Of a DNA stretch of 64,000 nucleotides, positions 28,106-37,637 are shown in pieces (position 1 is the first letter of the stretch; the number at the start of each line of letters is the position of its first letter). The translations under genes and the position numbers were made by a program. The stretch comes from UBA11872 sp965198285 (GTDB taxonomy: Bacteria > Chloroflexota > UBA11872): the NCBI GenBank assembly GCA_965198285.1, contig OZ240251.1, positions 2,170,001-2,234,000 of the forward strand, written 5' to 3'. Below the pieces are notes generated by a model. It made no database searches. It saw only the letters and a program-made list of their open reading frames with translations, and was not told the DNA's origin.

Positions 28106-28891
28106 CTACGTCCGGCCTGCCCACTGCACTCGCAGCCGGTTCACCGCCCAAATCGCGAACACCACGAGCACCAGCACCCCAATTATCTGCGACTGCTGGA
28201 GGCCCCAGAAGTGTTCCTGCTGATCGATACGCAGGAACTGCAGACCCAGCCGCAGCGCGCCGTAGCCGGCCAGGGCGGTCCAGAAGAGGTACAGGCGGCC
28301 GATGTAACGGCTGGCCAGCCACATGGCGAATCCTAAGATCGCCAGGTCGCCAAGCAGTTCGTAGGTCGTGGCTGGATGCACGGGCGTGGTTTGGCCGATG
28401 GCGTTCGCGTGGGTGTAGTACACGGCCCAGGGCAGCTCGGTCGCCAGCGCGTGGTGCTCGCCGTTGATCAGGTCGCCGATGCGCCCGATCGCCATGCCCA
28501 GAATCAGACCCGGCGCGCCGATGTCCACGGCTGTTCGCACGTCCAGTTTCATCCACCAGGCGGCCAGCGCCACTGCCAGGCCGCCGCCCAGCGGCGCGCC
28601 CCACACCGTGATCCCGCCGTCGTTGAGCGCGAGAATCCGCCCCCAGTCGCTGGAGAACAGATCCAGGTTGTCGATCACAAACAGAAAACGCGCCACCACA
28701 ATGCCGCCACCCACTCCCCAGAGCGCCAGCGTGGTGACCTGGTCGTCGGAGATCGTCGTGCGGCGACCCAGGCGGCGCGCCACCCAGATGCCCGCCAGGA
28801 TGCCCAGGACAGCAAACAGCGAGTGCCAGGTAAACCGGAAACTCCCGATCTCAAGAAGGTCGGGGTCCCAGGGAATGGCAATGGCGGGCAT
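28106..28891 (-). CDS. lgt: Prolipoprotein diacylglyceryl transferase
   Basis: A 261-residue membrane enzyme that transfers diacylglycerol from phosphatidylglycerol to the lipobox cysteine of prolipoproteins. It shows about seven hydrophobic helices and the family signature as GRIGDLINGEHHALATELPWAV (residue after GRIG is Asp where Asn is usual). The HSLFAVLGILAGIWVARR and VWGAPLGGGLAVALAAWW stretches correspond to the conserved H and GG regions. The setting suits it: at least ten lipoprotein genes lie in the window and one starts 38 bp downstream. Chloroflexota commonly carry one lgt; whether this is the only copy is unknown. Confidence 0.93.
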   Translation of the reverse strand: MPAIAIPWDPDLLEIGSFRFTWHSLFAVLGILAGIWVARRLGRRTTISDDQVTTLALWGVGGGIVVARFLFVIDNLDLFSSDWGRILALNDGGITVWGAPLGGGLAVALAAWWMKLDVRTAVDIGAPGLILGMAIGRIGDLINGEHHALATELPWAVYYTHANAIGQTTPVHPATTYELLGDLAILGFAMWLASRYIGRLYLFWTALAGYGALRLGLQFLRIDQQEHFWGLQQSQIIGVLVLVVFAIWAVNRLRVQWAGRT

Positions 28892-28969
28892 GGAGGCAAT
28901 CTGCGCGAAAAGGCGTCCAAGCCATAGTACTGGCCGGCTCGCTCCACTGCCGGCCAGCGGTATCTTTCG

Positions 28970-30460
28970 CTAAGCGGTCTGGGGCTGTGCCGACTGTGAC
29001 TGAAGCGCGGCCGCCACCTCGGCCGCCGGCTGGCCAAGCGTCAGGCTGTTATGCACGGCGCTGTCCAGGTCCGCCGTTCGCGCCAGCCAGTCCGCCGTCT
29101 CAACCAGGGGAACCGTCCAGGCGGCGCGAGCCTCCAGCAGGCGCTCGAGATCCAGCCCCGGCCTCTCCGAGACGTCGGTCAGCGCCAGCGTCCAGGCTGA
29201 CGTTCCCCCGGCGTAAAACGTCCGTGCCGGACCGGCCAAGGCAACCGACGCTTCTGCGGCCGCCGCGTCGCCGGCGTGCACCGCCGTAATGAACGCTGCG
29301 GCCATCGGAACCTGACGTTCGGCTTCCGGCCAGGCCGGCAACGGCAGCGCCTCCCAGTCGGCGTGCCGTTCGGGCGGCAGCGTCGCCAGCCGCTGCAGCG
29401 CCCGTCCATGCGCAATCGCCAGCGCCACGCGCCCGTGCACTACGGCCTCACCCGCCGCGCCCTGACCGTCCCAGGCGCTGGGTGGCGGCGACACGCGCTC
29501 GCGCAACCACTGATCCGCGTACCACTGCCAGGCGTTCAGCGCGACCTCGCTGGTTGGAAACGGCCCGGCCGTGCGGACCACGGTCTCCAGTTCGGGCAGC
29601 CCGGCAACCACGCCAAACCCATAGGCATACGTCTCCGGGTCGGTTAGCTGCCGGGCCGTTTCTGTCAGCTCCGGGTACGTAGCGCCCGCGCCAGCCACGC
29701 CTCCCTGCTCCAGCCGCCGCCGGCTGGCGAGTAGATAGGTCGGATGCCCGCTCACGGGCATGCCGACCAGCCCGCGGTCACGACGGCCCAGCGCCAGCAT
29801 CTCGGTAAGAAACCCATGCTCCTCACCCAGGGCCGGATCCAACGGAGCCAACGACTCCATCGCGTCCAGAGCCGTCACCAGGCCGCCGGGGACGCCGATC
29901 AGCAGATCCGGTAGATCCCCCGCCGCCGCGCGCGCCAGCAGACGCGCCGAGCTGTCGCCGCCGGCGTCCAGCACCTCCAGCGTCAGGTCGGTAGTTGTGC
30001 CGATCGCGCCAAGGTCCGGCGTGCCCCCGCGGGCGTAGGCCGGGCTGATGGCGGCGCGGAGCTGAGCCTTCAGCGGTTGCGGCGGCGTTTCGCGTGTTGT
30101 GACGATCGGGCGCGGCGCTGGCGAGGGCGCTGGCGCAGGTGTTGGCGCAGGTGTTGGCGCCGGCGTTGGCGCCGGCGTTGGCGCCGGCGTTGGAGGCGGC
30201 GTGACCAGGCGGGTCACGATCACTTCCCGCTCTACGACGACTTCCCGCTCAACGATCACCTCGCGCTCGGTGACGACTGGGCGCTCGACCACGACTTCGC
30301 GTTCGACCACATTGGTAACCACCACCACCCGCTCAACGACGATCGGGTCGCCGCAGGCGGCCAGAGCCAGCGTGGCGCCTGCCCCCGCACAGGAGGCCAG
30401 GACACGCCGCCGGCTCAGGCCGCGGCTGCTCAGCCGGGACGCGATTCGGGGAGAACGCAC
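28970..30460 (-). CDS. Extracellular solute-binding lipoprotein (family 1 type) with Val/Glu and Pro-rich stalk
   Basis: A 496-residue protein. The Tat-type signal is RGLSRRRVLASCAGAG with lipobox LAACGD. Residues about 40-85 form an unusual alternating Val/Glu/Arg segment (VVEREVVVERPVVTEREV), and residues 86-115 are PTPA repeats; together they form a long stalk. The binding domain contains AAAGDLPDLLIGVPGG and AVVHGRVALAIAHG, typical of family-1 carbohydrate-binding proteins. The start is GTG at 30460. No permease gene is adjacent, so it may feed a transporter encoded elsewhere. Confidence 0.75.
   Translation of the reverse strand: MRSPRIASRLSSRGLSRRRVLASCAGAGATLALAACGDPIVVERVVVVTNVVEREVVVERPVVTEREVIVEREVVVEREVIVTRLVTPPPTPAPTPAPTPAPTPAPTPAPAPSPAPRPIVTTRETPPQPLKAQLRAAISPAYARGGTPDLGAIGTTTDLTLEVLDAGGDSSARLLARAAAGDLPDLLIGVPGGLVTALDAMESLAPLDPALGEEHGFLTEMLALGRRDRGLVGMPVSGHPTYLLASRRRLEQGGVAGAGATYPELTETARQLTDPETYAYGFGVVAGLPELETVVRTAGPFPTSEVALNAWQWYADQWLRERVSPPPSAWDGQGAAGEAVVHGRVALAIAHGRALQRLATLPPERHADWEALPLPAWPEAERQVPMAAAFITAVHAGDAAAAEASVALAGPARTFYAGGTSAWTLALTDVSERPGLDLERLLEARAAWTVPLVETADWLARTADLDSAVHNSLTLGQPAAEVAAALQSQSAQPQTA
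30133..30192 (-). repeat. Five 12-bp tandem units encoding the PTPA stalk
   Basis: Five head-to-tail 12-bp units are visible on the + strand: two gcgcaggtgttg followed by three gcgccggcgttg. They encode Pro-Thr-Pro-Ala on the minus strand. Such exact units can expand or contract by slippage, which would vary stalk length. Confidence 0.85.
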
Positions 30461-30562
30461 GGCGTGTGTCAGGATTTGCGCAGAACCTGCTCAGTCGTCA
30501 TGCGACGATGCTACGTGAGCAGGTGAGAGACATTCCTCAAGCGTCAGGTACGGGAGCGCTCG

Positions 30563-31513
30563 ATGCACGATGTCGCGATTCTGGGTTCTGGGCCGGCCGG
30601 GCTGACCGCCGCCATCTACGCCGCCCGCGCCAATCTCTCCACGCTGGTGTTCACCGGCGACGCCCTGGGCGGCCAGATCGCCACCACCTACGACGTCGAA
30701 AACTACCCCGGCTTCGAGGAAATCACCGGACCCGACCTCACCATGCGCATGCAGGGCCAGGCCGAACGCTTCGGGGCCCAGATCGTCTACGACCAGATCA
30801 CCGAAGTCGACTTCGACGGCCCGCCCTTCACCCTCACCGGCCGCGCCGCCACCTACCAGGCGCGCTCGGTCATCGTCGCCACCGGCGCCAGCCCTCGTCT
30901 CCTGGGGATACCCGGTGAGCAAGAGCTCTGGGGCCGCGGCGTCTCCGTCTGCGCCACCTGCGACGGGGCATTCTTCAGAGATCAGCCCGTGGCCGTGGTT
31001 GGCGGGGGCGATAGCGCCCTGCAGGAAGGCCTGTTCCTTACGCGCTTCGCTTCCAAGGTCTCGGTCATCCATCGGCGCGACCAATTGCGCGCCGGTCCCT
31101 ATCTGAGGGACCGCGCCCGCGCGGAGCCCAAGATCGAATTCATCTGGGATACGGTGGTCACCGGCGTCCAGGGCGACGACGTCGTGCAGTCGCTCCGGCT
31201 CCAGAACGTCCAATCCGGCGAGGAATCCGAGTTTCGCACTGACGGTTTCTTCATATTCATCGGCCACGATCCCAACACTGAGATCTTCAAGGGCAAGCTG
31301 GAGATGGACGAAGACGGCTACGTGATTTCCAACCGCTACATGCACACCAACGTGGAAGGCGTCTTTGTGGCCGGTGAGGCCCAGGACCACTACTTCCGCC
31401 AGGCCATCACGTCCGCCGGCGAGGGCTGCCAGGCCGCTATGGAAGCCGAGAAATTCATCGCTCGTCTGGAAAGCCAAGAGCCGGCCGCCACTGCCGTCGC
31501 CGCGAGCGGGTAG
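30563..31513 (+). CDS. trxB: Thioredoxin-disulfide reductase
   Basis: A 316-residue flavoprotein that reduces thioredoxin with NADPH. The FAD-binding motif is VAILGSGPAGLTAAIYA at the N terminus, the redox-active site is C130-A-T-C133-DG, the NADPH site is VVGGGDSALQEG followed by the HRRDQLRA phosphate-binding basics, and the C-terminal FAD motif is GVFVAGEAQD. Length is normal for the family. The start ATG 30563 has GGGAG six bases upstream. A membrane-anchored protein gene follows seven bases later and may be co-transcribed. Confidence 0.95.
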   Translation: MHDVAILGSGPAGLTAAIYAARANLSTLVFTGDALGGQIATTYDVENYPGFEEITGPDLTMRMQGQAERFGAQIVYDQITEVDFDGPPFTLTGRAATYQARSVIVATGASPRLLGIPGEQELWGRGVSVCATCDGAFFRDQPVAVVGGGDSALQEGLFLTRFASKVSVIHRRDQLRAGPYLRDRARAEPKIEFIWDTVVTGVQGDDVVQSLRLQNVQSGEESEFRTDGFFIFIGHDPNTEIFKGKLEMDEDGYVISNRYMHTNVEGVFVAGEAQDHYFRQAITSAGEGCQAAMEAEKFIARLESQEPAATAVAASG

Positions 31514-31520
31514 TTCCCCC

Positions 31521-32249
31521 ATGCTCCGGCGCGCGGATGCGGCGCGGCGGATCGCCGCGCAACGGCTCCCGGTCCCGGGCAGCACCCTGATTGCCCTGGT
31601 GGTTTTCGGTCTGGTGGCGACGATGGTTGCGGGTCTGGCCGCATTCGCTGGAACCTCTCCGGGTGCGCCGTCCCCGGAGAGTCAGCCGGCCGCGCCCGGC
31701 ACGGTTCAGCCGCCGTCACCCACCGCCACGCCCGCGCCGCCCTCGGGCGTGCCGCTGGTCGACGCATCCAGCGTCCGTCGAGCCAGCCTGGCGCTGGGCG
31801 TTCGCGTCGATCCAACGCCAACTTGGCGGCCCCTGGGCGCCAACCTCGCCGCCTACACCCAGGCCACGGGCCAGGTGCGCCTTCAGTTCGAAAGCGGCGC
31901 GGCCTACGTCAGCCTCATTAACGTGGCCCACCGGCGAGGGACGATCAGCGATGAACGACAGCTGGTGGCGCTGCTGGCGCTGGCCGACGTGGCCAGATCT
32001 GCCGAGCAAGGGATCCGAGCGCTCACGCCGCCGCCCGTCGCCGCGATCTACCACCAGAGACTGCTGCGCGTTCTCCGCAGTTACGGTGTGGCCGCCCACC
32101 AGTACTGGCAGGCCACCGTACGACCCACGGCCGACACCCTGTACGCCGGCAGCCGGCGTCGGCAACTCAACGGCGTGCTCGACGCCGCCTTCCGCTACAA
32201 CACGCTCCCCAACGGCCCCGTCCAAGGCGACGCCCTCGGCGAACCGTAG
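31521..32249 (+). CDS. Membrane-anchored protein of unknown function
   Basis: A 242-residue protein. The N terminus is basic, then one membrane helix (STLIALVVFGLVATMVAGLA, about residues 22-41), a Pro/Ser/Thr linker, and a roughly 160-residue extracytoplasmic domain rich in Ala, Arg and Tyr (for example AAYTQATGQVRLQF and AYVSLINVAHRRG). No family is recognised. ATG 31521 lies eight bases after the trxB stop, so co-transcription with trxB is likely; a role linked to thiol redox outside the membrane would be conjecture. Confidence 0.7.
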   Translation: MLRRADAARRIAAQRLPVPGSTLIALVVFGLVATMVAGLAAFAGTSPGAPSPESQPAAPGTVQPPSPTATPAPPSGVPLVDASSVRRASLALGVRVDPTPTWRPLGANLAAYTQATGQVRLQFESGAAYVSLINVAHRRGTISDERQLVALLALADVARSAEQGIRALTPPPVAAIYHQRLLRVLRSYGVAAHQYWQATVRPTADTLYAGSRRRQLNGVLDAAFRYNTLPNGPVQGDALGEP

Positions 32250-32533
32250 CGTCGCGGGACCTCGCACGAGCGGCCGGGTATCTGTAGGTGATTGGACTTC
32301 GCTATTTGTGAGTTGAGCCCCATGTTCCCACAATACATGGACATATACTGTGCCAATTCTCTGGATTATCAGTCCGAATAATACGACGATTTCTATCGAC
32401 GGTTAGAGTCAGACTTGGCAGTGACTCCTGGAAAAAAGGAGCTTCGTCGGAGGGGTGCCGACAGTATACAGTGACTCAAAGGGATCGAAGCGTGTTCCAG
32501 CCCAGACCCCAAGAGCTCGCTAGTGTCTCGGTC
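32250..32533. other. Low-GC intergenic region
   Basis: About 284 bp with visibly lower GC than its left flank; the drop continues into the metalloprotease gene. No gene, tRNA or clear repeat was seen. It separates convergent genes and may mark the edge of acquired DNA. Confidence 0.45.
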
Positions 32534-34648
32534 TCAATTCACCGCGTCGACGAAAGGTCCGCCGTGAATGCGCCGGTACAACTCACGGACGGTATCTTCC
32601 CTGCCTGCCGGGGTGTGCTTTAGAATAGTCCAATAGACCTCTTCGGAAGTCGGACTAACTGTTCCATCCACGTTCTCATGGCCGTCGCTGTACACGGACA
32701 TCAAGTACAATTCCCGCAATACCGCGGACAGTGCACTTTCGCCTATGGTGTCAAATAGATTGAGAAGCAAGTTTTCTCCCAGGTCGTAGTTGCAACCGTA
32801 ATCAGCTTCCTGATTGACTAGTAGAGCGTAGATGGTGTCAGTGCCTAAGTCCAAGCACCGCGAAATACCAAGCTCGTTGGACGCACGTAGCGACTCGGCC
32901 AAACTTCTCTCCCCGGTCCAGCTAAAGATGTACAATGCCAGAAAGTTAGCTCCTCCTTCACTGAGCCAACGGCTAACGCGATATCCTTGACCGACAGGGA
33001 GGCCAAAGTCGTAGAAGGGACCCAGGTTTGAATTGAAGTAGAAATGAGATATTTCGTGGTATACCACGCCTCGACTAATGCTGCCATCTGGATAGCGGAT
33101 GGCTTGAATGAAGCTGGTACCATATGCTCCGCCGGTATCGTGTAGTTTTTTGGAATCGTCGGCTAACACCATGATCAAGTCATTGGCGGGGAATGGAACT
33201 CCTATGAAAGTCTCGGCACCACGTATGGCCTCTTCCATCATTCTGAAGTGATCGTCGTGTGGCCGGAACGGGCTATGCTGGACAACCCAAAGAGTTACTT
33301 CGCCAGCTAGGGGGACAGTGATAGTCTTGGACTGCGTGAAGTGCTTGGCAAGAAGATCCTCTTGAAGGCCCGTGTCGATAGTGGAGGCTAGGGCGGTTAT
33401 GAACACGCGTTCCTGCGAATCTAGCCCGTCAATAAACCACTCCTGATCTAGAAGTCGTTCGATCAACTCAGGCTGCCGTGAGTATATTCGTGCAATTGAT
33501 CTGATCAGAAAGACGTTTCGATCCCAGGCAGGTAACTCCAAACTGTACTCCGTGATCTGCTTCGCCAGGACGGGAAGATTATCGGCGAGTTCGTGGAGTT
33601 GGAAAACTGCGAACTCTTCATGCTTTGAAACACCGTCGGATAGCCATGGTGATCTTGCAACGAGGATTGCAAGGTCCAGATGATCTCGGGCGAGGGAGTG
33701 CAGTCTCGTGAGCGCTTTGGCGCCATGCCCGATAATTCTTTCGGTTATCCAGTGGTAATGCTGTATACTATTGGCCATTTCGGAGCTTGTTTGGGTTATT
33801 CCTTCCAATGCAAGGAGGGCGTCGTATTCGGAGTTTCCCCAGAAAGCGGTTGTGCTTTGAAGGTGAAAGTGGTCTACGCCGTCACTAAACCTGGCCGAGT
33901 TCGCTATCACGGTCGCGAGGTCGGCGTTTTGAGTGGCAATGCTCACTAGCTTCGAAAGGACGTTTATTTCGTACTCGGTAGCGCCGTCGGTGATCCAGGG
34001 TAGAGGGGAGCATGCCAATATCGGCAGAGCGTGAAAGATTTGGTCGAGTGCTGGTGTCATTTCTACTAGGCTGATGACAGTAGCGGGGGTATAGGCAGGT
34101 GGTTGGGAATCGGCAGAGCTTGCGTGAGACGCTAGGGACGAATTGTCGCAGGTCGACGTCTGTGCCCAATCGAATACGTCACGCACGTTCGCGGCATGAT
34201 CGTGTTGGCAGCCAGTTTCAGCTTCATGTTCAAAGACCTGCTGGTAGATGCGAACGTTCTTGTCGTTACCGAGGTGACGTTCGACGATGTCATTTAAATC
34301 CACGCACGTCGTGGGCCAGCCACTGATGTCGATTCGCGTGATGGGTTCGGTTGACGCCGAATGTGGTAGGTCAGTTAAGGCCCATGCAAATACTGCGCGC
34401 ACATCCTCAATGTGGTCGCTGCGGCACGCGCCCTCCGCCTGCTCGCCAAACACCCGCTGATAGATGCCCACGTTCCCATCATTTCCCAGGTGCCGCTCAA
34501 CAATGTCATTCAACTCCACGCACCCGGTCGGCCACTGGGCGCTGACGCTCGCCGCTGTCGCGGCGACAACGACCATCGCTACGAGAATCGCCGCCGCGAT
34601 ACGGCGTGGTATGGCTATCGCAGCAGGCATATCGATCTGCTCACGCAT
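32534..34648 (-). CDS. Secreted gluzincin-like metalloprotease with two N-terminal cysteine-containing repeats
   Basis: About 704 residues with a signal peptide (RRIAAAILVAMVVVAATAASVSA). Two tandem repeats of roughly 60 residues follow; both contain LNDIVERHLGND, a Cys pair and an AVFAWA/DVFDWA ending. The central region is helical and unrecognised. A zinc site H531-E-x-x-H535 lies in VVYHEISHFYF, and the probable third ligand is E564 in WLSEGGANFLALY, as in gluzincin MA-type peptidases. ATG 34648 is used; the frame is open to 34687. Codons are much more AT-rich than in neighbours, suggesting horizontal acquisition. Confidence 0.72.
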   Translation of the reverse strand: MREQIDMPAAIAIPRRIAAAILVAMVVVAATAASVSAQWPTGCVELNDIVERHLGNDGNVGIYQRVFGEQAEGACRSDHIEDVRAVFAWALTDLPHSASTEPITRIDISGWPTTCVDLNDIVERHLGNDKNVRIYQQVFEHEAETGCQHDHAANVRDVFDWAQTSTCDNSSLASHASSADSQPPAYTPATVISLVEMTPALDQIFHALPILACSPLPWITDGATEYEINVLSKLVSIATQNADLATVIANSARFSDGVDHFHLQSTTAFWGNSEYDALLALEGITQTSSEMANSIQHYHWITERIIGHGAKALTRLHSLARDHLDLAILVARSPWLSDGVSKHEEFAVFQLHELADNLPVLAKQITEYSLELPAWDRNVFLIRSIARIYSRQPELIERLLDQEWFIDGLDSQERVFITALASTIDTGLQEDLLAKHFTQSKTITVPLAGEVTLWVVQHSPFRPHDDHFRMMEEAIRGAETFIGVPFPANDLIMVLADDSKKLHDTGGAYGTSFIQAIRYPDGSISRGVVYHEISHFYFNSNLGPFYDFGLPVGQGYRVSRWLSEGGANFLALYIFSWTGERSLAESLRASNELGISRCLDLGTDTIYALLVNQEADYGCNYDLGENLLLNLFDTIGESALSAVLRELYLMSVYSDGHENVDGTVSPTSEEVYWTILKHTPAGREDTVRELYRRIHGGPFVDAVN

Positions 34649-34751
34649 CGGGTCGCCACCCCGCAGTGTCCTGCATCGCGATGCCACTGAGTCCGGCTGG
34701 CCTCATCAAACTGTCTGGTTCAACCCGACTTTGGGCCCCCACAACATAGCG

Positions 34752-35396
34752 TCAGCAGACCTTGTCAATCCACGCCACCGAAGCCGACACACAAGCCGTT
34801 GCCCCCGCCGCCTCAAACCCAAGCCCCGCAAACGTCTCCACCGCCACCTCCGGCGTCGCCGAGTCCCCTAGCCCATACACCGCCAAGATCAGCCGCCCGG
34901 GCGTCGCCACCATTTCATTGAGAACCCGCGACACAAACTCCCGCTGATCCGTCGGCGGCACCGTCGACAACAGCAGCTGCACAAACCGGTAACGCCGTGG
35001 CGGCACCCATGAATACGCGTTCGCCACGTGCAGATTGCCCGCATACTCCGGCAGGCGCTGCCGCGCTAGCTCCACCAGTTCCGGAATGAAATCCAGCCCG
35101 TGCGGCGTGATCCTGTGGCCGCGTTCCGCGCACCACCCCACCAGCGATTCCAGCAGCAGGCCGTTCGCGCAGCCCAGGTCCAGGTAGTCGCCGTCGGCAT
35201 CCACCGCCTCGGCAATGCAGCGGCGCGTAATCTCCCAACGTTCAGCCCCGCCGGTCTTCCCCGACTGCCGGTACGGATCGCTCGGGTCCGCCAGGTAGTA
35301 CTCGCGAGTGATCCGCTCGCCTTCTTTGAAATAGGCCTTCCGGGCAGTGCTGTCCGTCACCCTATTAGTCCCTGTAGTCCGGTCGGCCTGGCGCAT
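34752..35396 (-). CDS. SAM-dependent methyltransferase (class I)
   Basis: A protein of about 214 residues. Motif I is DYLDLGCANGLLLESLVGW, which binds SAM, and the acidic post-I residue lies in HGLDFIPELVELARQRLP. Motif IV is probably RFVQLLLSTVPPTDQ. The N terminus includes EREYYLADPSDPYRQ-type residues that may bind the substrate. The frame is open far upstream, but ATG 35396 has AGGGGA nine bases before it and is preferred. The methyl acceptor is unknown. Confidence 0.8.
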   Translation of the reverse strand: MRQADRTTGTNRVTDSTARKAYFKEGERITREYYLADPSDPYRQSGKTGGAERWEITRRCIAEAVDADGDYLDLGCANGLLLESLVGWCAERGHRITPHGLDFIPELVELARQRLPEYAGNLHVANAYSWVPPRRYRFVQLLLSTVPPTDQREFVSRVLNEMVATPGRLILAVYGLGDSATPEVAVETFAGLGFEAAGATACVSASVAWIDKVC

Positions 35397-35624
35397 GGCC
35401 TTAGTTCCCCTTTCAGTGGCGCGGCGAAGTGCGCGCCGAGCCGCCCAGCTTGGCAAATCGCAAGCCTCGTGGGCCGAATGCAGTCGCCAACCCGCACGCG
35501 GCACTCGCTGTGGAACCGGGGTGATTGTCCATCCCAGCCAACAGCCTGCGATGATAGGAGCATTCACTACAGACAGCCGGCGCGGCGTGCGCGACGCTTC
35601 GCGGGCCCAAGGCAATTGATCCCG

Positions 35625-36401
35625 ATGAAGTTGAACGAGTTGTTGAGCAACCGATTGATCCGAGCGGGCGTGGTTGCCGCGCTCCTGGGCGTAGCCGTCG
35701 CCGGCGTCGCCTGGCTGTTCATCTTCTTCACCGGCGGCACCGGCGAGGCCAGCCAGCCCATCTCCGCGCCGCAACTCACCATGCCACCGACCACGGCCGC
35801 GGCCGCCGAACCCGCGGCTACCGAGGCCCCGACTGCGCTGCAGGCCAGCGGCGACGCCAAGCTCTTCCGCATCGTCCCTGAGGAATCCCAGGCTCGCTAC
35901 GAGATCGACGAGATCCTGCGCGGCGAACCCACGCGCGTCGTCGGGCTCACCGACCAGGTTGCCGGCGACATCATCGTGGACTTCGCCAACGCTTCGGCCT
36001 CGCAGGTCGGCGTGCTTCGCATCAACGTGCGCACCATGGAGACGCCTGAGGACCGCCGTGACCGCGCCGTCCGCTCCCGCATCCTGCAGTCGGCCGAGGA
36101 CCAATTCGAGTTCGTGGACTTCACCCCCACCGCCCTCGAAGGACTTCCAGACTCAGTGGCGGTCGGCGACACCGCCAGCTTCACCGTCGTCGGCGACCTC
36201 AAGATCCGCGACATCACGGCAGAGGCTCGCTTCCAAACCACCGTCACCGTCGTCGCCGAGGACCGCCTGGAGGGAACTGCGGAAGCCACCGTCTTGCGCT
36301 CCACCTACAACCTCGTAATCCCTCAGGTGCCCTTCGTTGCCGACGTGGGCGAAGAGGTCCTCCTGGGCATCAAGTTCGTCGCCACCGCCGTCGATCAGTA
36401 A
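35625..36401 (+). CDS. YceI family protein with N-terminal membrane anchor
   Basis: A 258-residue protein with a signal-anchor helix (AGVVAALLGVAVAGVAWLFIFF) and an Ala/Thr/Pro linker. The YceI-like lipocalin fold shows LFRIVPEESQARYEIDE, INVRTMETPEDRRDRAVRSRIL and AEDQFEFVDFTPTALEGLPD. Family members bind isoprenoid lipids in a beta barrel. It would be anchored on the outer face of the cytoplasmic membrane. ATG 35625 is used. A strong hairpin follows the stop by eight bases. Confidence 0.85.
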   Translation: MKLNELLSNRLIRAGVVAALLGVAVAGVAWLFIFFTGGTGEASQPISAPQLTMPPTTAAAAEPAATEAPTALQASGDAKLFRIVPEESQARYEIDEILRGEPTRVVGLTDQVAGDIIVDFANASASQVGVLRINVRTMETPEDRRDRAVRSRILQSAEDQFEFVDFTPTALEGLPDSVAVGDTASFTVVGDLKIRDITAEARFQTTVTVVAEDRLEGTAEATVLRSTYNLVIPQVPFVADVGEEVLLGIKFVATAVDQ

Positions 36402-36408
36402 ACCGCCA

Positions 36409-36441
36409 CGGCCGCGCCGCAGGGTTCTTGCGGCGCGGCCG
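36409..36441. terminator. Perfect 13-bp GC hairpin between convergent genes
   Basis: Arms 36409-36421 and 36429-36441 are perfectly complementary, with a seven-base loop. It starts eight bases after the YceI stop and lies 42 bases beyond the stop of the convergent M20 gene, so it may terminate both. Confidence 0.7.
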
Positions 36442-36482
36442 AAGCTGAGTACCCCAGCAAAAGCGGCTTGCCGCTGCCGCCC

Positions 36483-37607
36483 TCAGGCGTTCAGGATGAC
36501 CTGCGCCGTCACCTGCGTCAGCTTGCGCAGTTCCGCGTGCGGCATCCACTCGTTCACCGAGTGGATGTCCTGGTAACCCGTGCCCAGGATCGCCGAATCG
36601 ATCCCCTTCTCGTTGAAATTCTGCGCGTCGCTGCCGCCAAAGGTATGCACGTACCGCGGTTCCAGCCGCGCCGCCTGAACCGCTGCATACGCCACCTGGA
36701 GCGCCGGGTGGTCGTGCCCAAACCGGGTCGGCTTGAATCGCTGTTCCGTCTCGATCTCGACTCGCCCGCCAAACGCCGCCGCCGCATCCTCCAGCGCCGT
36801 GCGCATCGCTGCCACCTGCCGGTCCAGCGCCGCCTGCGTCAGCGCCCGCGCCTGCGCCACCAGCTTCGCCTCGGGCGGAATGATGTTGCGAGCCTCGCCG
36901 CCTGACACGATCCCCACGTTGGCCACCGTCAACTCGTCCACCGGCCCCAGCGGCATCCGGTCGATGGCTCGCGACATCATGCTCACGGCGCTCTTTCCGG
37001 TCTCCGGATGCGCCGCCGCCGCCGCGTTTCCGTGGAAGGTGACGTTCAGATTGCACGACGCCGCCTGCCGGTCGCAGATCACGCCCACCGGACCGCCGAA
37101 ATCCAGCACCAGCGCCACCCGCGATTCGACATCGTTCGGGTCAAACGCCGCCGCACCGAACTGCCCAACGTCCTCACCCACCGTGAACACCAGGTCGATA
37201 GGTCCGTGTGGTAGCCCCGCTTCGTCAACCATCGCCACCGCCTCCACGATGGCCGAAACCCCCGCCTTGTCGTCCGCTCCCAACACGCTCGACCGGTCCG
37301 AGTACACCGCGTCCGCCTTCACCACCGGTGTCATCTCCGGCGTCGGCAGCACGGTATCCATGTGTGCGTTGAGCATGATCGGCGGCGAGTCCTTGCCCTT
37401 CGCCGGCCAGTGACAGATCAGGTTCCCAATCTGGTCCCGCCGGCACACCACCCCCGCCGCCTCCAGTCGCGGCTGGATGATCGCCACCACCCGGTCCTCG
37501 TTTCCCCAGTAGCTGTCCACGCTCAGGATGTCGACAAACCCCTGCAGCAGGCGCTCCCAATTCAATGGGAGCAACGGCGTCGATCCGCTCGACTCGGAAA
37601 TGGACAT
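36483..37607 (-). CDS. M20 family metallopeptidase (peptidase T-like)
   Basis: A 374-residue cytoplasmic zinc aminopeptidase-like protein. The metal and catalytic motifs are in order: LNAHMDTV, SSVLGADDKAGVSA, FTVGEDVGQFGA (Glu general base; Asp where many members have Glu), LVLDFGG and IHSVNEWMPHAEL near the C terminus. It resembles PepT and related tripeptidases. It is the last gene of a minus-strand series with GH42-like and sialidase-like genes (30-37 bp gaps), suggesting joint processing of glycoprotein-derived material. Confidence 0.9.
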   Translation of the reverse strand: MSISESSGSTPLLPLNWERLLQGFVDILSVDSYWGNEDRVVAIIQPRLEAAGVVCRRDQIGNLICHWPAKGKDSPPIMLNAHMDTVLPTPEMTPVVKADAVYSDRSSVLGADDKAGVSAIVEAVAMVDEAGLPHGPIDLVFTVGEDVGQFGAAAFDPNDVESRVALVLDFGGPVGVICDRQAASCNLNVTFHGNAAAAAHPETGKSAVSMMSRAIDRMPLGPVDELTVANVGIVSGGEARNIIPPEAKLVAQARALTQAALDRQVAAMRTALEDAAAAFGGRVEIETEQRFKPTRFGHDHPALQVAYAAVQAARLEPRYVHTFGGSDAQNFNEKGIDSAILGTGYQDIHSVNEWMPHAELRKLTQVTAQVILNA

Positions 37608-37637
37608 GCGGTTAGTCCCTCCTGAATCCGTGGCTCG

